NCBI GenBank assembly: GCA_023424725.1
Contig: JAFADQ010000348.1
Coordinates: 1-5,467, forward strand
Direction: 5' to 3'
DNA from: Bacteroidota bacterium
GTDB taxonomy: Bacteria > Bacteroidota > Bacteroidia > Cytophagales > Hymenobacteraceae
DNA: 5,467 bases
Below the pieces are notes generated by a model. That model worked only from the letters and a program-made list of their open reading frames with translations. It did no database searches and was not told where the DNA came from. Positions 1-5,467 of this stretch are shown here, piece by piece. Positions within the stretch are counted from its first letter, which is position 1, and each line of letters starts with the position of its first letter. The position numbers were made by a program, and so were the translations under genes.

Positions 1-923
1 TGCGGCAGCGCGGGCATGGCATCGTGAATACTTCCCAGATATTCTTCGGTAATAATTAAGGGCACCAGATCCGGCTCGGGGAAATACCGGTAATCGTTCA
101 TGGTTTCTTTAGAGCGCATGGCAACCGTTTGGCCTGTGGCGGCATCGAAATTGCGCGTTTCAGGCAGTACTTTTCCGCCGCTTTCAATCAGCAAAATCTG
201 GCGTTCTACTTCGTGCTCAATTGCGCGCTGCACGTTCCGGAACGAGTTCATGTTTTTCACCTCCACGCGCGTACCATACTTCGCTGCGCCTTTCAGCATT
301 ACAGAAATATTGGCATCGCAGCGAAGTGAGCCTTCTTCCATGTTGCCGTCGCAAATTTCGAGGTAGCGCACCAGTTTTTTTATCTCCACCAGGTAGGCAT
401 ACGCTTCTTCCGATGTACGAATATCAGGCTCGCTTACTACTTCAATTAACGGCACTCCTGCCCTGTTGTAATCTACCAGCGATTCGGTTTCGCCGGCAAG
501 GTGCATGCTTTTCCCGGCATCTTCTTCCATGTGAATTCTAGTGATGCCGATGGTTTTGGTTTCGCCGTTTTCCAGCTTTATGCTCACTTTTCCGCCGGTG
601 CAAATCGGGGTTTTGTCTTGCGTAATCTGGTAGCCTTTCGGAAGATCGGGGTAGAAATAATTTTTGCGCGCATAAATGTTATGGCGCGTAATCTGGCAAC
701 CTGTTGCAAGGCCCATTTTTATGGCCATCTCCACTACTTTTTCGTTTACCCGGGGCAATGCGCCCGGATGCGCCAGCGTAATTACGCTCACGTTGGTGTT
801 GGGCAATTCGCCGTATTCTGTAGAATCGGATGCGTAGGCTTTGCTGTTGGTAAGCAACTGGGCATGAACTTCAAGCCCTACTACCATCTGGTATTTATCT
901 TTTATTTCTGGTGCTAAAACCAT
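1..923 (-). CDS. gatB: Asp/Glu-tRNA(Asn/Gln) amidotransferase subunit B, 5' part (runs off left edge)
   Basis: GatB is a subunit of the cytoplasmic GatCAB amidotransferase. It binds mischarged Glu-tRNA(Gln) or Asp-tRNA(Asn), activates the acyl group with ATP, and receives ammonia from GatA to give Gln-tRNA or Asn-tRNA. The visible 307 codons cover most of the catalytic cradle domain: GLEVHAQL at residues 16-23, ARKNYFYPDLPKGYQ at 85-99, HMEEDAGKS in the middle, GSLRCDANIS at 198-207, KNMNSF at 223-228 and YRYFPEPDL at 278-286. These match the GatB signature regions. The CxxC zinc cysteines of some GatB proteins are absent (VSVITLAHPG at 45-54), a form also known in other functional GatBs. The missing end should be the helical and YqeY-like tRNA-binding domains, about 170 residues by family length. 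An in-frame TGA lies 12 nt before the ATG, so this is the first possible Met; no Shine-Dalgarno is visible. Upstream, alaS lies on the same strand but 453 bp away. Confidence 0.97.
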   Translation of the reverse strand, partial: MVLAPEIKDKYQMVVGLEVHAQLLTNSKAYASDSTEYGELPNTNVSVITLAHPGALPRVNEKVVEMAIKMGLATGCQITRHNIYARKNYFYPDLPKGYQITQDKTPICTGGKVSIKLENGETKTIGITRIHMEEDAGKSMHLAGETESLVDYNRAGVPLIEVVSEPDIRTSEEAYAYLVEIKKLVRYLEICDGNMEEGSLRCDANISVMLKGAAKYGTRVEVKNMNSFRNVQRAIEHEVERQILLIESGGKVLPETRNFDAATGQTVAMRSKETMNDYRYFPEPDLVPLIITEEYLGSIHDAMPALP

Positions 924-959
924 GTTTTTGTTACTTCAGCTTAAATTTTTACTATGGTA

Positions 960-990
960 TTTGTTGTTGGTTGCTGATTGCTGATTGTTA
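960..990. repeat. ATTG-type low-complexity tract, left flank of palindrome
   Basis: The tract consists of short iterations of TTGTTGGTTG and TTGCTGATTG units. Positions 977-990 (ATTGCTGATTGTTA) are the exact reverse complement of 1319-1332, giving a 14-bp inverted repeat that brackets the 1081-1224 palindrome. Such tracts can arise by slippage, so the match may be compositional rather than functional. Confidence 0.6.
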
Positions 991-1080
991 ATTATAAACC
1001 GTTCAAAGGAGTTTACAATCAGCGTCAATTATTTTTCTGAAAGCTTTCTGTCTGGCAGCAATTCTTTGTATCAATTAAGC

Positions 1081-1224
1081 TGTCATTGCGAGCGATAGCG
1101 CGGCAATCTGGCTGATAGAAGGATGTTGAAATTGCAGGTAACATTTAATAGGCTGTAACAGGCAAAAAAACGGGTTCTACAGCCTTCTATTTACCAGATT
1201 GCTTCGCTATCGCTCGCAATGACA
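1081..1224. repeat. 144-bp palindromic interspersed repeat (REP-like pair), copy 1
   Basis: Arms 1081-1122 and 1183-1224 pair in a single register: 37 of 42 positions are complementary, and the outer 20 bp are perfect. The mismatches are at 1101, 1102 and 1112-1114. The arm begins TGTCATTGCGAGCGATAGCG and continues with GCAATCTGG. The loop is 60 nt (1123-1182) and contains a second hairpin, GGCTGTA (1151-1157) with TACAGCC (1178-1184), whose 3' arm overlaps the outer stem by two bases. There is no ORF or transposase inside and no obvious target-site duplication. The outer sequence (TCATTGCGAG...GCAATCT) is shared with the palindrome at 4687-4858. I recall similar CATTGCGAG/GCAATC repeats in many bacterial genomes, but did not check this. 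As RNA it would be a very stable hairpin in the alaS 3' or gatB 5' region. Confidence 0.92.
1151..1175 (+). repeat. 25-bp dispersed repeat, copy A (in apex of palindrome 1)
   Basis: This copy has the form GGCTGTAACAGGC, then seven A, then CGGGT. The reverse complement of 4258-4282 matches it at 24 of 25 positions; the only difference is A versus G at base 10. It forms the 5' half of a small hairpin closed by TACAGCC at 1178-1184. Confidence 0.8.
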
Positions 1225-1306
1225 GGTCGTTTTGGAGGTGCGCCGCGGCCAATCTAATCACATGATTTTTAACACTTCAAGCCAAAATTCAACAGGCTTC
1301 AAAAAA

Positions 1307-1376
1307 ACAATCAACAAATAACAATCAGCAATTGTCAATCAACAAGTATCAATCAACCAACTACAATTCACCAATA
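1307..1376. repeat. CAAT-type low-complexity tract next to alaS stop
   Basis: The tract has degenerate tandem units such as CAATCAACAA, CAATCAGCAAT and CAATCAACC, ending at the alaS stop codon. Positions 1319-1332 are the exact reverse complement of 977-990. On the alaS strand this would be a T/G-rich 3' untranslated stretch. It has no stable hairpin of its own and no coding sense. Confidence 0.6.
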
Positions 1377-3998
1377 TTAACCAATAATTTCTTTCGCCTT
1401 CTCCAATGCCCTTTGCAACCCATTCACATCTTTGCCGCCGGCGGTGGCATAAAACGGCTGGCCGCCGCCGCCGCCTTGTATTTCGCGGGCAAGTTCCTTT
1501 ATCATGGCCACAGAATTGAGCTTTCCAGCCTGGGCGATGTTATCAGAAAGCATTACCGCGAGGAAAGGCTTTTCGTTGATGATGGAGCCGAGCACCAGCA
1601 CCAAATCGTCGCCAACTTTGCGGCGGGCATCAAAAGCGAGTTGCTTAATCTGGTCGGCGTTGTCGGCATCGGCCATGGCGGCCAGGAATTTGTAGCCATT
1701 ACGCGATTCGATCTTCTCCGTCATTTCCTGCAGTTGCGCCTGCATTTGTTTCTGCCCGGCTATTTCCAGTTTTTTGCGCAATGTGCTCAGTTCGGCTTGC
1801 AGTTGCTCTACCGATTTTACCGGGTCGTTGCTGTTCAGTATCTGCTTAATTTGCTGCAATTGGTTGGTGTGAGTCCGCACAAATTCTTCGGCTGCTTCGG
1901 CTGTAACAGCCTCAATTCTGCGCACACCAGCCGCTACCGAACTTTCAGAAGTTATTTTAAAGAAGCCGATAACACCAGTTGCCGGTACATGGCAGCCGCC
2001 GCACAATTCTACCGAGTAGTTTCTATCGAAAGCGATCACACGAACATTGTCACCATATTTCTCGCCGAACAAAGCCATCGCGCCAAAATTTTTCGCTTCT
2101 TCTATCGGCACATTGCGCATTTCTTCCAGACGGATGTTTTCGCGGATCTTGCGGTTCACGATGCGCTCGATTTCTTCTATTTGCTCGTCGGTAACTTTAG
2201 AGAAATGCGAGAAATCGAAACGCAGAACTTCTTCGTTCACCAAAGAGCCTTTTTGCTGCACGTGTGTACCCAAAAACTGGCGAAGCGCGGCATGCAACAA
2301 GTGCGTTGCAGAGTGGTTATTTTGTATTTGTAAACGGCGGTTGCTGTCTATCGCCCCTAAAACCGGACCCTGCAGGTTGTCAGGCAGTTTATCTACCAGA
2401 TGTATGGTGAGGTCGTTTTCTTTTTTGGTGTCGAGCACCTTTATTTTTTCGCCATTGATGGAAAGTGTTCCGGTATCGCCCACCTGCCCGCCGCTTTCGG
2501 CATAAAACGGCGTATGATCGAGCACAACCTGGTACAGTTTCTTGTTTTTGGCGGCTACTTCGCGGTATTTTACTACCTGCGCTTCGGCCTGGTGCTGGTC
2601 GTAGCCAACAAATTCAGAACCTGCTCCCGGCTGAATTTCTACCCAATCGGAAGTTTCTTTGGCGGCATCTTTTTTGGAGCGGGCTTTTTGCTGCTCCATT
2701 TCTTTGCCAAAACCAACTTCATCTACCGTTAAGCCTTGTTCGCGGGCAATTAGCGCCGTTAAATCCAGAGGAAAACCGAAGGTATCGTACAATTCAAAAG
2801 CGGTGCGGCCATCAATTAAATTTCCCTGCGAACGGAAGTTTTCGAGCTGGCTTTCGATGCGTTTCAGGCCATTATCAAGCGTTCTTAAGAAAGCGGTTTC
2901 TTCTTCTTCAATTACCTTCGCCACAAAATCCTGCTGGGCTTTCAGTTCAGGGAAAACGTCGGCGAACTGATCGGCCAAAACTGGCACCAGCGTATTCAGG
3001 AACGGCTTTTTGAAATCGAGGAACGTAAAACCATAACGAACGGCGCGGCGCAGAATACGGCGAATAACGTAACCAGCTTTGTTGTTGCTCGGCAATTGCC
3101 CATCGGCGATGGTGAAAGAGATGGCGCGGATATGATCGGCGATTACGCGGATGGCGATGTCTTGCTTCTCGTCGGCCCCATAATTGATGCCAGCAGCTTT
3201 GGCGATGAACTGGATCATCGGCTGAAAAACATCGGTGTCGTAGTTGCTGCGCTTGCCTTGTATGGCCATGCACAAACGCTCGAAGCCCATGCCCGTATCT
3301 ACGTGTTGCGCAGGCAGTTTCACCAGCGAACCATCGGCCAAACGGTTAAACTCCATGAACACATTGTTCCAGATTTCCACCACTTGCGGATGGTCGTTGT
3401 TCACCAGTTCTTTGCCCGGTTTTACAGTTACTTCTTCCTCAGAACGAAGGTCGATGTGGATTTCGGTACAAGGTCCGCAGGGGCCGGTGTCGCCCATTTC
3501 CCAGAAGTTGTCTTTCTTGTTGCCGTACAAAATGCGGTCTTCAGTAATAAACTGTTTCCAAATTTCCAGCGCTTCCTGATCGGATGCCAGATTATCTGTT
3601 TTATCGCCTTCAAAAACAGTTACATACAAACGGTCTTTGGGCAATTTGTAAACTTCGGTTAGCAATTCCCAGGCCCAGGCAATGGCTTCTTTCTTAAAAT
3701 AATCGCCGAAACTCCAGTTGCCCAGCATCTCGAACATGGTGTGGTGGTAGGTATCGTGGCCTACTTCCTCCAGGTCGTTGTGCTTGCCCGACACGCGAAG
3801 ACATTTTTGGGTATCGGCAACGCGCTTAAACTGAATGGGTTTGTTGCCCAGGAACAGGTCTTTAAACGGCGCCATGCCCGAGTTAATAAACATCAGCGTC
3901 GGGTCGTCTTTCACTACAATTGGGGCAGACGGCACAATCTGGTGCTGTTTAGAGGCAAAAAAATCGAGGAACTGTTTCCGGATTTCGCTTGAAGTCAT
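1377..3998 (-). CDS. alaS: Alanyl-tRNA synthetase, complete
   Basis: This cytoplasmic class II synthetase joins alanine to tRNA(Ala) using ATP and hydrolyses mischarged Ser- or Gly-tRNA(Ala). Its 873 residues are close to the E. coli length, with all domains present. The aminoacylation domain is about 1-240: motif 1 region 13-51, motif 2 with CLRVSGKHNDLEEVG at 66-80 and HTMFEMLGNWSFGDYFK at 86-102, GPCGPCTEIH at 172-181, and motif 3 with D234 and GMGFERL at 236-242. A helical tRNA-recognition region follows to about 455. The editing domain is about 480-700 and keeps the zinc ligand set H562, H566, C666 and H670 (NHSATHLLH and CGGCHV). The C-Ala domain (about 710-873) starts with a probable coiled coil and ends with a Gly-rich loop (GGGGG at 842-846, then AGGKD). 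An in-frame TAA lies 9 nt before the ATG, so this is the first possible Met; there is no Shine-Dalgarno. It diverges from the MerR-type gene across 289 bp. Confidence 0.99.
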   Translation of the reverse strand: MTSSEIRKQFLDFFASKQHQIVPSAPIVVKDDPTLMFINSGMAPFKDLFLGNKPIQFKRVADTQKCLRVSGKHNDLEEVGHDTYHHTMFEMLGNWSFGDYFKKEAIAWAWELLTEVYKLPKDRLYVTVFEGDKTDNLASDQEALEIWKQFITEDRILYGNKKDNFWEMGDTGPCGPCTEIHIDLRSEEEVTVKPGKELVNNDHPQVVEIWNNVFMEFNRLADGSLVKLPAQHVDTGMGFERLCMAIQGKRSNYDTDVFQPMIQFIAKAAGINYGADEKQDIAIRVIADHIRAISFTIADGQLPSNNKAGYVIRRILRRAVRYGFTFLDFKKPFLNTLVPVLADQFADVFPELKAQQDFVAKVIEEEETAFLRTLDNGLKRIESQLENFRSQGNLIDGRTAFELYDTFGFPLDLTALIAREQGLTVDEVGFGKEMEQQKARSKKDAAKETSDWVEIQPGAGSEFVGYDQHQAEAQVVKYREVAAKNKKLYQVVLDHTPFYAESGGQVGDTGTLSINGEKIKVLDTKKENDLTIHLVDKLPDNLQGPVLGAIDSNRRLQIQNNHSATHLLHAALRQFLGTHVQQKGSLVNEEVLRFDFSHFSKVTDEQIEEIERIVNRKIRENIRLEEMRNVPIEEAKNFGAMALFGEKYGDNVRVIAFDRNYSVELCGGCHVPATGVIGFFKITSESSVAAGVRRIEAVTAEAAEEFVRTHTNQLQQIKQILNSNDPVKSVEQLQAELSTLRKKLEIAGQKQMQAQLQEMTEKIESRNGYKFLAAMADADNADQIKQLAFDARRKVGDDLVLVLGSIINEKPFLAVMLSDNIAQAGKLNSVAMIKELAREIQGGGGGQPFYATAGGKDVNGLQRALEKAKEIIG

Positions 3999-4176
3999 GT
4001 TGGTTTATTTCTTGAGGGCTAGACAAATAAGATTTGCCATTGTGCCCGGAATATGCAATTTTTGCAAGAAGAAAACATGGTATACTGTTTCTATTTGAAA
4101 AAATATAAAATGTTTATTTCTATCCTGCAAAAGTAGCAGATTTGCTTGTAAAAGCCTTGTTTGTGGATGAGAAAAA

Positions 4177-4210
4177 CCCCTCCCCAACCACTCCCCCTTA
4201 GGGAGGGACT
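4177..4210. repeat. C-rich/G-rich hairpin repeat in alaS-merR divergent region
   Basis: A run of CCCCTCCCC and ACTCCCCC is followed by TTAGGGAGGGACT. CCCTCCC at 4178-4184 can pair perfectly with GGGAGGG at 4201-4207 (16-nt loop). Alternatively CTCCC at 4191-4195 pairs with GGGAG at 4201-4205 (5-nt loop). The composition differs sharply from the AT-rich DNA around it. From memory it resembles a CCCCTCCCC...TTAGGGAGGGG repeat scattered through many Bacteroidota genomes; not verified here. It would lie in the 5' leader or promoter region of merR or alaS, depending on the start points. Confidence 0.6.
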
Positions 4211-4257
4211 AAAATGGAGCCTCGCGTTTTTTAGCTTCAAGTTTTTTACCCTGCAAC

Positions 4258-4282
4258 ACCCGTTTTTTTGCCCGTTACAGCC
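4258..4282 (-). repeat. 25-bp dispersed repeat, copy B (just before merR start)
   Basis: Read on the minus strand this is GGCTGTAACGGGC, seven A, then CGGGT, matching 1151-1175 at 24 of 25 positions. Flanking bases make a hairpin: CTGTAAC (4280-4274, minus) pairs with GTTGCAG (4257-4251, minus), using one G-U pair. On the plus-strand transcript that pair becomes a C-A mismatch, so the fold is better on the minus strand. It ends five bases before the MerR-type start codon, so it would be part of that gene's mRNA leader. Confidence 0.75.
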
Positions 4283-4287
4283 CAATT

Positions 4288-4626
4288 ATGCCTTATAAAG
4301 AAAGAGAAATAGAAAAGAAATATTATTCGATAGGCGAAGTGGCCGCTATGTTCGATGTGGCCACTTCTTTGATCCGCTTTTGGGAAACAGAGTTCGATTT
4401 TCTGGCCCCCAAAAAAGGCAAAGCCGGCAACCGCCAGTACACTGCCAAAGACATCGAGAACTTGAAGTTAGTGTACCATTTGGTGAAAGAGCGCGGCTAC
4501 ACTATACAAGGCGCGCGCGAGGCGTTAAAAAACAGCAACTCTAAGGTTAAGGATAACCTGGATATGATCGAATCTTTGGAGAAAGTGCGCGGTTTTTTGG
4601 TGGAGATAAAGAAGCAGCTGGGGTAA
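4288..4626 (+). CDS. MerR-family transcriptional regulator, short form without sensor domain
   Basis: This 112-residue protein is a DNA-binding MerR-type winged helix followed by only a short tail. The helix-turn-helix is YSIGEVAAMFDVATSLIRFWE (residues 13-33), and the wing follows with PKKGKAGNRQYTAKDIENL (41-59). The helical part continues as YHLVKERGYTIQGAREAL (63-80), the classic MerR signature. The last 30 residues are charged and helical and may form the antiparallel dimerisation coil. No cysteine is present, so metal or redox sensing like MerR, ZntR or SoxR is unlikely, and there is no room for a drug-binding domain. Ligand and targets are unknown. The ATG is the only possible Met after the upstream in-frame TAA at 4210-4212; there is no Shine-Dalgarno. 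It is divergent from alaS, and dprA follows 340 bp downstream on the same strand. Control of its own promoter or of alaS is possible but unproven. Confidence 0.92.
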   Translation: MPYKEREIEKKYYSIGEVAAMFDVATSLIRFWETEFDFLAPKKGKAGNRQYTAKDIENLKLVYHLVKERGYTIQGAREALKNSNSKVKDNLDMIESLEKVRGFLVEIKKQLG

Positions 4627-4628
4627 TT

Positions 4629-4647
4629 ACCTGATTCTTGATTAGGT
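4629..4647 (+). terminator. Possible weak hairpin after merR stop
   Basis: ACCTGATT and GATTAGGT can pair as an eight-base stem with two G-U pairs and a three-base CTT loop, starting three bases after the stop codon. There is no direct T-run; a short ATTTTTA comes about ten bases later. It could be a weak intrinsic terminator or chance. Confidence 0.25.
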
Positions 4648-4686
4648 GGTTATATTGGATTTTTAGTGACCGAAAAACAAGTTGTT

Positions 4687-4858
4687 GTTCCCGACCCTCT
4701 CATTGCGAGGCACGAAGCAATCTCCTTTATGAGCCGTGAGTCTTTTGATGTTTTCGATTTCCAGGATTAAGCAATTCTACTCAGCTTTTCATTTTTATCA
4801 TAATACTAATTTGCTAACGTGAGATTGCTTCGTGCCTCGCAATGACAGGGTCGGGAAC
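4687..4858. repeat. 172-bp palindromic interspersed repeat (REP-like pair), copy 2
   Basis: Arms 4687-4724 and 4821-4858 are 38 bp each and complementary at 37 positions; the only mismatch is 4699 versus 4846. The arm reads GTTCCCGACCCT, then CTCATTGCGAGGCACGAAG, then CAATCTC. The 96-bp spacer (4725-4820) is AT-rich, has no ORF and is unrelated to the loop of the copy at 1081-1224. The shared part of the two elements is TCATTGCGAG and GCAATCT; the middle of each arm differs between elements but matches within each element. There is no transposase and no clear target-site duplication. In the transcript it would form a long hairpin downstream of merR, or in a dprA leader if dprA is read from further upstream. 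Confidence 0.93.
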
Positions 4859-4966
4859 GGGTGCTAAGAAAAAAACTGTCAAAACACCTTTGGAACCCTC
4901 TCCATCCATTTCATCTGCAGTTCAGACAATCCCAACCCCAACCCTGCTTCTGCGTATTTCTAACCC

Positions 4967-5467
4967 ATGCAGCAACAAAAACTTTACGAGGTAGCGATTG
5001 GTCTTTTGCCCGGCGTTGGCGATCAGATCATTAAGCAGCTTATTAGTTATTGCGGCTCTGCGGAAGAGGTTTTTAAAGTGCCGAAGACAAAGCTGGAGAA
5101 AATTCCGGGAGTCGGGAAAATCATTCTTCAATCCATCACCCAAAACCAACAGGTTTTAAAAGAAGCCGAACAAGAGATTAAGCGGGCCGACGATTTTGGC
5201 GCGCATTTGTTCTTTTACCTCGACAAAGATTACCCCGCGCGGCTAAAACAAATTCCGGATGCGCCAGTGTTGATTTATTATAAAGGCAACGCCAACCTGA
5301 ATGCGGGAAAAGTAATCTCAATTGTAGGCACTCGCAGCGCCACGAATTACGGGAAAGAAATAACGCAGCAAATTTGCAAAGATTTAGCACCTCTGAATCC
5401 TTTAATTGTAAGCGGATTGGCCTACGGAATTGATATTGCCGCGCACCGGGCTTCGCTACAATACAAC
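4967..5467 (+). CDS. dprA: DNA-processing protein DprA, 5' part (runs off right edge)
   Basis: DprA (Smf) is a cytoplasmic protein that binds incoming single-stranded DNA during natural transformation and loads RecA onto it; it is also widespread in species not known to be competent. The visible 167 codons are open to the edge. Residues about 6-60 form an N-terminal helix-hairpin-helix region, with LLPGVGDQ at 13-20 and KIPGVGK at 45-51. The Rossmann-like DprA core starts around 85 (DKDYPARLKQIPDAPVLIYYKG), followed by the nucleotide-fold strand VISIVGTR at 116-123 and the family signature SGLAYGIDIAAHRAS at 149-163. The rest of the core and any C-terminal winged helix lie outside the window. 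An in-frame TAA sits three bases before the ATG (TAA CCC ATG), so no earlier start is possible. There is no Shine-Dalgarno. The gene is missed by simple ORF callers here because it has no stop in the window. Confidence 0.96.
   Translation, partial: MQQQKLYEVAIGLLPGVGDQIIKQLISYCGSAEEVFKVPKTKLEKIPGVGKIILQSITQNQQVLKEAEQEIKRADDFGAHLFFYLDKDYPARLKQIPDAPVLIYYKGNANLNAGKVISIVGTRSATNYGKEITQQICKDLAPLNPLIVSGLAYGIDIAAHRASLQYN

Larger units (their letters stand above)
924..1376. other. Intergenic region between alaS 3' end and gatB 5' end
   Basis: This 453-bp stretch has no credible gene. It holds a 144-bp palindromic repeat in the middle (1081-1224) and low-complexity CAAT/ATTG-type DNA at both sides. 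It is downstream of alaS and upstream of gatB, both on the minus strand. I found no clear Bacteroidota promoter (TAnnTTTG) for gatB and no hairpin with a following T-tract on the minus strand to end alaS. The palindrome is the only strong structure that could separate the two transcripts. Confidence 0.8.
4627..4966. other. Intergenic region between merR and dprA
   Basis: This 340-bp stretch has no credible gene. It contains a weak hairpin right after the merR stop, a 172-bp palindromic repeat (4687-4858), and about 100 bp of unremarkable DNA before dprA. I found no convincing TAnnTTTG promoter for dprA. Its length and the palindrome argue against tight co-transcription of merR and dprA. Confidence 0.8.

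Noticed and set aside
501..917. 138-codon open frame on the plus strand, antisense to gatB
   Set aside because: It is fully opposite the conserved GatB cradle domain; its composition is what a reverse frame of gatB would give.
1279..1299. AAGCC...GGCTT hairpin next to an A7 run, possible terminator of alaS
   Set aside because: On the alaS strand the T-run comes before the hairpin rather than after it, and the stem is only five base pairs.
1332..2333. 333-codon open frame on the plus strand, antisense to alaS
   Set aside because: It lies almost wholly opposite a certain alaS coding region, shows no recognisable domain, and long antisense frames are common opposite such genes.
4128..4135. TACTTTTG on the minus strand, a match to the Bacteroidota -7 box TAnnTTTG upstream of alaS
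   Set aside because: No TTG-type -33 box is found at the usual distance, the implied leader would be about 120 nt, and one such match in AT-rich DNA of this length is not surprising. It remains the best alaS promoter candidate.
4651..4658. TATATTGG with TTG at 4638-4640, a possible promoter before dprA
   Set aside because: It differs from TAnnTTTG, the spacing is too short, and it is over 300 bp from the dprA start.
1081..4858. CRISPR array or transposon explanation for the repeats
   Set aside because: There are only two palindromes 3.5 kb apart, not regularly spaced direct repeats, and no cas or transposase gene or target-site duplication is visible.
4922..5149. 75-codon minus-strand open frame
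   Set aside because: It is mostly opposite the certain dprA reading frame, with no domain or own context.

Overview
The window is an ordinary housekeeping stretch of a Bacteroidota chromosome. A member of the Cytophagales such as Hymenobacteraceae is my best guess, made by eye with no database search. Three things point that way. The GatB, AlaRS and DprA sequences have a Bacteroidota flavour. No start codon has a recognisable Shine-Dalgarno sequence. The intergenic DNA holds repeats of a style I associate with this phylum.

Layout: the 5' part of gatB lies on the minus strand (1-923) and runs off the left edge. A 453-bp intergenic region (924-1376) carries a 144-bp palindromic repeat flanked by CAAT-type low-complexity DNA. 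A complete alaS follows on the minus strand (1377-3998). A 289-bp divergent intergenic region (3999-4287) holds a C-rich hairpin repeat, plus a 25-bp sequence that also occurs in the apex of the first palindrome. A small MerR-family regulator is on the plus strand (4288-4626). A 340-bp intergenic region (4627-4966) holds a second palindrome of 172 bp. The 5' part of dprA is on the plus strand (4967-5467) and runs off the right edge.

The genes do not form one pathway. GatB (Gln-/Asn-tRNA amidation) and AlaRS (Ala-tRNA synthesis with editing) both serve translation. DprA loads RecA onto incoming single-stranded DNA in transformation. The MerR-like protein has no visible sensor domain and its targets are unknown. 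alaS and the MerR gene are divergent and could share a control region. The long gaps with palindromes suggest that alaS/gatB and merR/dprA are not tight operons.

I see no defence system, transposase, CRISPR array, tRNA or rRNA. The parts worth a second look are the non-coding repeats: two self-matched palindromes that share a core, and a short dispersed repeat that lies both in a palindrome loop and just upstream of the MerR start codon.
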